From positions 62,001 through 126,000 of the forward strand of contig JAEYGI010000051.1 of assembly GCA_023402395.1 (NCBI GenBank): a stretch of 64,000 bases of DNA, written 5' to 3'. The DNA is from Bacillota bacterium. Lineage in GTDB: Bacteria; Bacillota; UBA4882; UBA8346. This document shows positions 10,001 through 16,784 of the stretch, in pieces. The translations under genes were made by a program, and so were the position numbers. The stretch's first letter is position 1; each line of letters starts with the position of its first letter. The notes under the pieces were generated by a model. It worked only from the letters and a program-made list of their open reading frames with translations. It did no database searches and was not told where the DNA came from.

Positions 10001-10284
10001 TGGTAAGCGAGATCGCCGCCGCCTCCGTCGAGCAGGCCACCGGCATCGGCCAGATCAATCAGGGGATCGAACAGGTATCCCAGGTGACCCAGACCAATAC
10101 CGCCACCTCCGAGCAGAGCGCCGCAGCCAGTCAGGAAATGAATTCACAGGCCGAGTACTTGCAAGAAATGATCGGCAAGTTCCGGCTGGGGAACACCGGA
10201 GTTCAACAGCGACTGGTGGAGGCCAAAACAGTCCGGCAGCTCAACACCCCGGCCGAGCGGGAACCAAACTTTGGAAAGTATTGA
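7015..10284 (+). CDS. Methyl-accepting chemotaxis protein with a long poly-HAMP stack
   Basis: 1089 aa, about twice the usual length. Helix 1 is at about 10-36, an extracellular Cache-like sensor at about 37-285, and helix 2 at about 289-313. A classical HAMP follows, then roughly ten more HAMP-like units up to about residue 815, recognisable by repeats such as [39 protein letters not shown] and [14 protein letters not shown]. The C-terminal signalling domain has the hairpin tip [23 protein letters not shown]. No C-terminal receptor pentapeptide is visible. AAGGAGG precedes the ATG. No other chemotaxis gene is adjacent. Confidence 0.95.
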   Translation: [1089 protein letters not shown]

Positions 10285-10372
10285 GCGGTTGGTGGCTGGT
10301 GGTTATGAAGAAAGATGGCAACGGCCAACAGCTACCCTTCGACACTCAACGAACTCAGGAAGAAAGACAAAA

Positions 10373-10406
10373 AGAAAGGGCGAATTGATGTCGCCCTTTC
10401 TTTTTT
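10373..10406 (+). terminator. Rho-independent terminator of the chemoreceptor gene
   Basis: Stem AGAAAGGGCG with CGCCCTTTCT, loop of nine bases, followed by a T-rich tail, about 90 bp after the stop codon on the same strand. Confidence 0.85.
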
Positions 10407-10496
10407 CATGGTTTAATCATAAACCACAACCAGCCACTAAGATTCATGGGTCAGCAAGACAATCACAAATCAAGAACTAAAAACCAGGATGAAACT

Positions 10497-10545
10497 AACT
10501 AGAAACTAGGAACCAGCCAACAACAACTAGGAACCCGAAACCACC
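10497..10545. repeat. 7-bp tandem array (AACYAGG type), seven units
   Basis: Seven contiguous heptamers: AACTAGA, AACTAGG, AACCAGC, CAACAAC, AACTAGG, AACCCGA, AACCACC. The right end overlaps the last codons and stop of phoR. Shorter pieces in the same register lie at 10287-10307 (GGTTGGT type) and 10421-10441. A complementary seven-unit array is at 13953. Confidence 0.75.
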
Positions 10546-12293
10546 GGCACCGTAAAGCTGAACACCGATCCCCGGCCCAGTGAGCTCTCTACCGTGACCT
10601 TGCCGCCGTGCGTTTCCACGATATGCTTGACAATGGACAGCCCGAGCCCGGTGCCGCCCATCTCGCGGCTCCGGGCTTTATCGACCCGGTAGAACCGTTC
10701 AAAGATGCGATCCAGATCCTGCTGGGGGATGCCGATGCCGGTGTCGGCCACCGCCACCCGGAGCATCTCTCCTTCCGGCCAGGCCGACAAGCGGACCTGT
10801 CCTTCGCCGGGCGTGTATTTAAAGGCGTTATCAAGCAGATTGATCAGCACCTGCTTGATTTGATTTCTATTCCCCATCACCCGCGGCAGTTCGGCGCCGG
10901 ACAGGTTGACCTCAAAATGCGGCGTCGGTCCGGACAGCGGCTCGAACCTTTCGGCGACCTCTTGAATCAGGCTGGCCATGTCAAACGGTTCCCGGACCGT
11001 TTCCACCTTCGAATCCAGCTTGGCCAGGGCCAGCAAGTCGTTGATCAGGTTGGCCAACCGGTCGCATTCCTGGTCGATGGCGTTCAGGTAGCGTTTGAGA
11101 ATCCCCGTCTCCTTCCAGGCGCCGGCAAGCAAAGTCTCGGCCATGGCCTTGACCGAGGTAATCGGGGTTCGGAGTTCGTGAGAGACATTGGCCACGAAGT
11201 CCTGGCGGATCCGCTCCAGACGGCGCACCTGAGTCAGGTCGTGAAGCACCACGATGGTTCCGACCACCGTCCCGGTCTCGTCCTTCAGTGGCGCCAGCAG
11301 CACCTGCAATTGCTGGTTGCGCGGATAATACAGGGCCAACTCGCTTTCCAGCGGTTCCTTATAAAGATTGACGTCCTGGATCAAATCAAGCAGATGATGG
11401 TTGATGACCGCCTCAATCACCGGCCGGCCGGTGATGTTTTTCCGGTCCAGCCTGAGCATTTCCCGGGCCGCCGGGTTAGCCAGCACGATCCGGAGCCGGT
11501 GATCAATGACCAGAATCCCGTCGACCAGATTTTCCAGAATCACTTCCAGCTTGTGCTTCTCCTCCTTGATGGTGGAGAACAAATCGGAGAGTTGCTGGGC
11601 CATGCTGTTGAAGGCCAGTCCCAGATCGGCCAACTCATCCCGGCCGAAAAGCCGGACCCGGCCGGCCAGATCGCCTCGGGAGATCCCGATGGCCAGCCGC
11701 TGCAATTCTAGGATTGGCCTAGAGACCTGACGCATCACCAGGTAGCCGGTGACCAACGCCAGCAAGGCGGTAAAGGCCACCGCTCCCGCCAGCAGCCAGC
11801 GCAGGCGGACCAGGAGTTGATCCAGTTGCCGGTGATTGGCGGCTACCCGGACCGCGCCGGTGATCCGGCCTCCGCTGCGGAGCGGCACCGCGGTATAGAT
11901 CAACCGCTGCTTCAGGGTCTGGCTGTAGCGAGTCACGGTTCTGGCCCGGCCGTCCAGGGCTTCCCGGAACTCGGGCCGTTCTTTGTGATTGACCATCTTG
12001 GCCGGATCCCCGGCGGTATCGCCCAGTACCTTCCCGCCGGCGTCGATGACCGTCACCCGGCCCTCGGCATCGCTCGCCAGTTGCTTCATGATCGCGGCCA
12101 GCCGGCTCCGATCGTCCAATTGGCCGGGCCCGTTCAGACGGCCCGCGATCAGCTTGGCCTGAATCCGTAGTTGATCGTAGAGCGAATGCCGGACCCGCCG
12201 CTCCTCGAAGTTCAGAAAATAGGTGGCCAGCGCCAAAATCATCAAACTGACCCCGACAATATAAAAAAGAAAGAGCCGTGTACGAAATTTCAT
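10527..12293 (-). CDS. phoR: Phosphate sensor histidine kinase PhoR
   Basis: 588 aa from the ATG at 12293, which has GAGGG upstream. A longer in-frame extension would overlap phoP and lacks a ribosome site. Order: membrane helix (about 5-28), extracytoplasmic sensor (30-165), second helix, HAMP (about 190-240), PAS (about 255-350), HisKA with phospho-acceptor His in VSHELRTPITSVK, then HATPase with NQIKQVLINLLDNAFKYTP, DTGIGIP and GGTGLGLSIVKHIVE. It lies 29 bp after phoP and closes the pst-pho series. The PAS-containing layout matches PhoR of Bacillota. The cluster position makes phosphate sensing via PstBCA-PhoU the likely job. Confidence 0.93.
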   Translation of the reverse strand: MKFRTRLFLFYIVGVSLMILALATYFLNFEERRVRHSLYDQLRIQAKLIAGRLNGPGQLDDRSRLAAIMKQLASDAEGRVTVIDAGGKVLGDTAGDPAKMVNHKERPEFREALDGRARTVTRYSQTLKQRLIYTAVPLRSGGRITGAVRVAANHRQLDQLLVRLRWLLAGAVAFTALLALVTGYLVMRQVSRPILELQRLAIGISRGDLAGRVRLFGRDELADLGLAFNSMAQQLSDLFSTIKEEKHKLEVILENLVDGILVIDHRLRIVLANPAAREMLRLDRKNITGRPVIEAVINHHLLDLIQDVNLYKEPLESELALYYPRNQQLQVLLAPLKDETGTVVGTIVVLHDLTQVRRLERIRQDFVANVSHELRTPITSVKAMAETLLAGAWKETGILKRYLNAIDQECDRLANLINDLLALAKLDSKVETVREPFDMASLIQEVAERFEPLSGPTPHFEVNLSGAELPRVMGNRNQIKQVLINLLDNAFKYTPGEGQVRLSAWPEGEMLRVAVADTGIGIPQQDLDRIFERFYRVDKARSREMGGTGLGLSIVKHIVETHGGKVTVESSLGRGSVFSFTVPVVSGS

Positions 12294-12322
12294 GACCAGC
12301 CCTCGTTTCAACCGTTTGAAGC

Positions 12323-13012
12323 TTACTTCCGGAACTTGTAGCCTACCCCGCGCACCGTCAGGATATACTGCGGATTGCCGGGATCCTCCTCGATCTTCTC
12401 CCGCAGCCACCGGACATGGACATCGACGGTGCGGTCGTCGCCATAAAAGTCATTCCCCCAGACCAGATTGAGCAATTGCTCCCGGGTCAGCACCTGTCCG
12501 GGATGGCTGGCCAAAATTCGCAGCAATTCATATTCCTTGCTGGAGAGGTTGACTACCTTTTCTTTGACCGTGACCTCGTGGCCGAGCAAATCAATCTGGA
12601 GATCCCGCGCTACAATCAGCTTCGGGGGATCCATCGCCGCTCCCCCGAAGCTGGAACGCTTCAGCACCGTTTTGATCCGGGCCAGCACCTCCCGCATGCT
12701 GAACGGCTTGGTCACATAATCATCAGCTCCCAGCTCCAGGCCGAGCACCCGGTCGATCTCCCCCTCCTTGGCGGTAAGCATGATGATTGGGATGTTGGAA
12801 GTCTGGCGAATCGTGCGGCAAACTTCGAGGCCATTCATTCCCGGCAGCATCAGGTCAAGCAGGATCAGATCCAGTTCCTCCGACTCCACCAGCTTCAGCC
12901 CTTCGATCCCGTCGCCGGCCGAGAGTACCTCATAACCCTCTTGTTTCAGGCTATAGCTTACCGATTCCACGATCATTGGTTCATCATCAATGATTAAAAT
13001 ACGCTTGGCCAT
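12323..13012 (-). CDS. phoP: OmpR-family response regulator PhoP/PhoB
   Basis: 229 aa. The receiver domain has D9/D10, phospho-acceptor D53 (LILLDLMLPGMNG), T at IIMLTAK and K at DYVTKPFS. The winged-helix DNA-binding domain ends with DRTVDVHVRWLREKIEEDP and RGVGYKF. It pairs with the PhoR gene just downstream and follows phoU and a hairpin element. The expected targets are the 11-bp-phased repeats seen upstream of pstC, the PAP2 gene and the alkaline phosphatase gene. Confidence 0.94.
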   Translation of the reverse strand: MAKRILIIDDEPMIVESVSYSLKQEGYEVLSAGDGIEGLKLVESEELDLILLDLMLPGMNGLEVCRTIRQTSNIPIIMLTAKEGEIDRVLGLELGADDYVTKPFSMREVLARIKTVLKRSSFGGAAMDPPKLIVARDLQIDLLGHEVTVKEKVVNLSSKEYELLRILASHPGQVLTREQLLNLVWGNDFYGDDRTVDVHVRWLREKIEEDPGNPQYILTVRGVGYKFRK

Positions 13013-13084
13013 ATTTCACCTCATGCATGAGGCGGGCGGCCGCCCGCCCCAAGGTTTTTGCGATTCCCCATTTCCGCGTTAATA

Positions 13085-13271
13085 CCTATATAGGATGAAG
13101 TAAATTTCTAATATAAAATTTGCATTCTTAAAGCCGAATGCAAACGGCATCAATCGGAATTTACTTCATCCTATTACAGCTGAAATAAGTTAAATTAAAT
13201 TCATTCATTTTCCATCATGTCCGGCTTTAGGGACATGATGCATATAAGAAATTTAATTCAACTTATATAGC
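13085..13271. repeat. Nested double-hairpin element, copy 2 (inverted relative to copy 1)
   Basis: Same two hairpins as at 6.1 kb in reverse order and orientation. GGATGAAGTAAATT at 13093 pairs with 13158-13171 around TTTGCATTC/GAATGCAAA. Then a 17-bp stem (13185-13201 with 13250-13266, one mismatch) surrounds CATCATGTCC/GGACATGATG. The linker ACAGCTGAAAT is the complement of that in copy 1, so the two copies are homologous along their whole length. The element separates phoU from phoP. Confidence 0.9.
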
Positions 13272-13273
13272 CG

Positions 13274-13930
13274 TCAATACTTCTCGTTTTTGCCGATCAC
13301 CAGATAAATCACGCGCTCGCCGATGTTGGTGGCATGGTCGGCCACCCGTTCCAGATACCTGGCGGCAAAGAGCAAGTTCAGCGCCTGAACCACCCGCCGG
13401 GTTTCGCCGCCGGCCTCGACGAACGCGGTCAATTCATTGAAAATATTCTCATACAGTTCATCGACTTGATCATCCCGGAGGCACGTATCTTTGGCGGCTG
13501 CCACATCGCGGTCGACGAACGCCTTCAGACTGTCACGGACCATCGCCTCTGCCATCGCAGCCATTTTGGGAATGTCGATCAACGGTTTAATCAGCGGCTC
13601 GCCGCCGATCCGTTGGGTGATCTCCGCGATATTGGTGGCATGATCGGCGATCCGCTCCAGATCGGTGACGGTCTTCAGTACCGTGGTCACTACCCGTAGA
13701 TCCCGGGCGAGCGGCTGCTGCAAGGCGATCAACCGGATGCAGTCGTCCTCAATCTTTTGGGACAACGCATCGATCAAATCGTCGCCATCGATGATCTTTT
13801 GGGCCAGAGACAAATCCTGCTTGCCCAAGGCGTCGGCGGACAAATGAATGGCCTCCTCGACCATGCTTCCCATCCGCAGCATCTCCTGCTGCAACTCACT
13901 GAGGGCTTTATCAAAACCTTCCCGAGTCAT
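13274..13930 (-). CDS. phoU: Phosphate signalling regulator PhoU
   Basis: 218 aa, the normal length. Two three-helix PhoU repeats are visible, each with the conserved acidic signature: DLERIADHATNIAEI in the first and RYLERVADHATNIGERVIYLV in the second. The start (TREGFDKALSELQQEML) is typical, and AAGGTGATG precedes the ATG. It sits between pstB and phoP on the same strand. In the family, PhoU links the state of the Pst transporter to PhoR and limits phosphate uptake. Confidence 0.95.
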   Translation of the reverse strand: MTREGFDKALSELQQEMLRMGSMVEEAIHLSADALGKQDLSLAQKIIDGDDLIDALSQKIEDDCIRLIALQQPLARDLRVVTTVLKTVTDLERIADHATNIAEITQRIGGEPLIKPLIDIPKMAAMAEAMVRDSLKAFVDRDVAAAKDTCLRDDQVDELYENIFNELTAFVEAGGETRRVVQALNLLFAARYLERVADHATNIGERVIYLVIGKNEKY

Positions 13931-13952
13931 CGTTTCATCACCTTCTCGATTT

Positions 13953-14001
13953 GGTTCCTAGTTCCTGGTTCTTGGTTTCTAGTTCCCGGTTCCTGGTTAA
14001 T
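13953..14001. repeat. 7-bp tandem array (RGTTYCT type), seven units
   Basis: Seven contiguous heptamers from GGTTCCT to GGTTAAT just upstream of phoU, complementary in sense to the seven-unit array at 10497. Four more heptamers (AACCGGG, AGCCAGC, AACTGAC, AACTAAT) lie at 14046-14073. The stretch between phoU and pstB contains nothing else that I recognise. Confidence 0.75.
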
Positions 14002-14126
14002 AATCTCTGAAAAAAGCTTGAAGGATTCTAAACAGCCGATCCGATAACCGGGAGCCAGCAACTGACAACTAATATCAATAGTATACAAAAAATCCCTCCG
14101 GGATTCCAGTTGATTCCCGGAAACCG

Positions 14127-14882
14127 TTAACCGAACCGTCCGGTGAGATAATCCTCGGTTTCTTTTTCGCGAGGATTAGTCATCACGGTTTCGGTTGGAC
14201 CATACTCCACCAGCCGCCCCAGCAAGAAGAAGCCGAGGTGATCGGAGATGCGGGCCGCCTGCTGCATATTGTGAGTGACAATCACAATGGTGTAGTCTTT
14301 CTTCAACTCGGCGATCAGATCTTCGATTTTGGCGGTGGAGATCGGGTCCAAGGCCGAAGCCGGCTCATCCATCAGCAGCACCTCTGGTTCCACCGCCAGC
14401 AACCGCGCGATACACAAACGCTGTTGCTGACCTCCGGAAAGGCGCAACGCCGGCGTATACAGCCGGTCCTTTACCTCGTTCCAGAGGGCGGCGCCGGTCA
14501 GGCTTTGCTCCACGATTTCATTCAGCCGGTTGCGTTCCTTAATCCCGTGGATCCGGGGGCCATAGGCGATATTATCGTAGATCGACATCGGGAACGGATT
14601 GGGCCGCTGGAAAACCATGCCCACCCTCTTCCGCAGGGCCACCACATCCACCTTGGGACTGTAAATCTCCACGTCATCCAGGGTCACTCTGCCCTCGACC
14701 CGGACATTGTCCAGCAGGTCGTTCATGCGGTTCAGCGAACGGAGGAAAGTGGTCTTGCCGCAGCCGGAAGGGCCGATCAGGGCGGTCACGTTCTTAGCCC
14801 CGATCTTCATGTTAACCGTCTTCAACGCTTGAAAGTTGCCGTAAAAGAGATTGAAATCTTCCGCCGTAATTTTATTTTGCAT
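14127..14882 (-). CDS. pstB: Phosphate ABC transporter ATP-binding protein PstB
   Basis: 251 aa from the ATG at 14882, which is 11 bp after GGAGG; a TTG six codons upstream is possible but less likely. Walker A is GPSGCGKTT, the Q-loop region VGMVFQRPNPFPMSIYDNIAYGPRIHG is diagnostic of PstB, the signature is LSGGQQQRLCIARLLA, and Walker B is VLLMDEPASALDP. It energises phosphate import with PstA and PstC, whose genes lie directly upstream in the same unit. Confidence 0.96.
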   Translation of the reverse strand: MQNKITAEDFNLFYGNFQALKTVNMKIGAKNVTALIGPSGCGKTTFLRSLNRMNDLLDNVRVEGRVTLDDVEIYSPKVDVVALRKRVGMVFQRPNPFPMSIYDNIAYGPRIHGIKERNRLNEIVEQSLTGAALWNEVKDRLYTPALRLSGGQQQRLCIARLLAVEPEVLLMDEPASALDPISTAKIEDLIAELKKDYTIVIVTHNMQQAARISDHLGFFLLGRLVEYGPTETVMTNPREKETEDYLTGRFG

Positions 14883-14900
14883 TGAAGTTAAAGCCTCCAA

Positions 14901-15740
14901 TCAAGCCTTCAGTTTCAGTGAAAAGCGGCTCATCAGGATACTGGCGATGGAATTGATAATCCAGATCGTGATGATCAAGATACTGGCCGTGGCGTAGGCC
15001 CGGGGCAACGACAGTCCCTCGGCGGCCAGCACGTATAAGTGCAGCGTCATCGGCCGGGCCGAGTCCATGATCGAGATCGGCAGTCGGAGCGCGCCGCCCA
15101 CGGTCAACCAGACCGCGGCCGTTTCGCCGATGGCCCGTCCGATGCTGAGCACGATTCCGGTGACAATACCGGGCAAGGCGGCCGGAACGACTACTTTTAC
15201 AATCGTAGTCCATTTGGTGGCCCCCAGCGCCAGACTTCCCTCACGGTAAGCATTGGGAACGGCCTTAATCGCCTCTTCGGCGGTGCGGATGATGGTCGGC
15301 AAGAGCATCATCGCCAGCGTGATCGCGCCCGACAGGATTGAAAAGCCGAGATGAAGATAGGTCACGAAAAAAGCGAATCCGAACAGGCCGAAAATGATCG
15401 ACGGAACCCCGGCCAGGGTTTCGGTGGCGAACCGGATGACCTTGGTCGCCCAGTTCTCCCGAGTGTATTCGATCAGATAAATGGCGGATCCCACCCCCAC
15501 CGGAGCGGCGATGATCAGGGAAACCACGGTCAGATAGATTGACCCGATAATGGTCGGGAAGATTCCGCCTTCGCGGCCCATTGCTTCCGGATACCCGGTC
15601 AGGAACTTCCAGTTGATCGAGGGCAGCCCTTCCTTTAGGATAAAAATGATGATCAAAAGCAGACAACCGATGACCAGCACCGCAGTCGTCCATAGCAGGC
15701 CGAAAGCGGTATTCTGGGAGATCCGGGCCCAGCGGCGCAT
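14901..15740 (-). CDS. pstA: Phosphate ABC transporter permease PstA
   Basis: 279 aa with six hydrophobic segments. The family landmarks are GGIFPTIIGSIYLT, GVGSAIYLIEYT, GVPSIIFGLFGFAFFV and the EAA loop REGSLALGATKWTTIVKVVVPAALPGI. Its ATG overlaps the pstC stop (TGATG), so translation is coupled. It forms the membrane channel with PstC. Confidence 0.96.
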   Translation of the reverse strand: MRRWARISQNTAFGLLWTTAVLVIGCLLLIIIFILKEGLPSINWKFLTGYPEAMGREGGIFPTIIGSIYLTVVSLIIAAPVGVGSAIYLIEYTRENWATKVIRFATETLAGVPSIIFGLFGFAFFVTYLHLGFSILSGAITLAMMLLPTIIRTAEEAIKAVPNAYREGSLALGATKWTTIVKVVVPAALPGIVTGIVLSIGRAIGETAAVWLTVGGALRLPISIMDSARPMTLHLYVLAAEGLSLPRAYATASILIITIWIINSIASILMSRFSLKLKA

Positions 15741-16609
15741 CAGGAACCAACCTTCTTTCGGGAGATAATTAGCGCGGTGGAATTAATCAGTATGATCAGC
15801 GCGAACAAAAAGATCCCGACCGTAAACAGCGCCTGAGCGTGTTCTCCGGAAGCATAGGACCATTCCTGGCCAATGGTTCCGGTCAGTGTCGGGCCGGGGC
15901 TCAAGACCGAGGACGGCACCAGCGGCGTGTTGCCGGTAACCATGATCACCGCCATGGTTTCGCCCAAGGCGCGGCCCATTCCAAGAATGACGGCGGCCAT
16001 AATCCCCGATTTGGCCGCCGGAACCAATACTTTATAGATCGTCTGCCAGTGCGTCGCGCCCAATGCCAGCGAGGCTTCTTTGTAGTCGCGGGGCACGGCC
16101 CGGAGCGAATCCTCGGAAACGCTGATGATCGTCGGCAGGATCATGATCGCCAGAATCACACCGCCGGCAAACAGGCTAAAACCCACGCCACCGAAGAGGA
16201 ACCGGAGCGCGGGTACCAGAATCACCAGGCCGAAAAATCCGTAAACCACCGATGGGATTCCGGCCAGCAGGTTAATAGCGGGCCGAACATACTTGGCCAC
16301 CTGTTCTGGAGCGATCTCCGCCATGAAGACGGCGCAGCCGACACCGAGCGGCACTCCCAATACCAGCGCAGTCAGAGTGACGAAGGCCGAACCGACCAGC
16401 AGCGGCAGCATTCCATAAACTCCGCCGGTGGGCTGCCAGTCGCGGCCGAACGCCAGAGTCACCGGCCCGAACTTGGACAGGACCGGCCACCCTTCCTTAA
16501 AAACGAACCAGATGATCAACAGCACCCCGGCCACGGCCACCGAAGCGATTCCCAATAAAGCTCCGGCAATAATTTGTTCCTTCTTGCGCAACCATTCGTG
16601 AGCTTCCAT
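15740..16609 (-). CDS. pstC: Phosphate ABC transporter permease PstC
   Basis: 289 aa from the ATG at 16609 with GGAGGATGTC upstream; the in-frame extension to 16675 has no ribosome site. Landmarks are GGVYGMLPLLVGSAFVT, GCAVFMAEIAP, GIPSVVYGFFGLV and the EAA loop KEASLALGATHWQTIYKVLVPAAKSGI. It is the first gene of the unit. The phosphate-binding protein PstS, usually encoded immediately upstream, is absent here; a chemoreceptor gene lies there instead. Confidence 0.96.
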   Translation of the reverse strand: MEAHEWLRKKEQIIAGALLGIASVAVAGVLLIIWFVFKEGWPVLSKFGPVTLAFGRDWQPTGGVYGMLPLLVGSAFVTLTALVLGVPLGVGCAVFMAEIAPEQVAKYVRPAINLLAGIPSVVYGFFGLVILVPALRFLFGGVGFSLFAGGVILAIMILPTIISVSEDSLRAVPRDYKEASLALGATHWQTIYKVLVPAAKSGIMAAVILGMGRALGETMAVIMVTGNTPLVPSSVLSPGPTLTGTIGQEWSYASGEHAQALFTVGIFLFALIILINSTALIISRKKVGS

Positions 16610-16706
16610 GACATCCTCCAACCCAAATGACAGACCCCAAGCAGCAAGCTGTCTCCGGGAATCATCCCAGGCCAACGGCTTGGCACTTTCATCATACGAA
16701 AGTGTA

Positions 16707-16745
16707 ATTAAATCGATTTGAATGCATGATTAAGAACAGATTAAG
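16707..16745 (-). promoter_or_regulatory. Probable Pho box upstream of pstC
   Basis: On the minus strand CTTAAT-N5-CTTAAT (16729-16745), with a further TTTAAT in the same 11-bp phase at 16707-16712 and a poorer site between. Hexamers repeating every 11 bp are the PhoP-binding pattern of Bacillota. It lies about 100 bp upstream of the pstC start. Confidence 0.6.
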
Positions 16746-16784
16746 AAATGTTACTTTTGCGGTAATGATGGGGTTTTGGTAAAA

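Noticed and set aside
10271..10480. 69-codon frame after the chemoreceptor
   Set aside because: It overlaps the chemoreceptor stop, the terminator hairpin and 7-bp repeats, so translation is unlikely.
10608..11711. 367-codon plus-strand frame opposite phoR
   Set aside because: phoR is supported by all its kinase motifs; the antisense frame has no family features.
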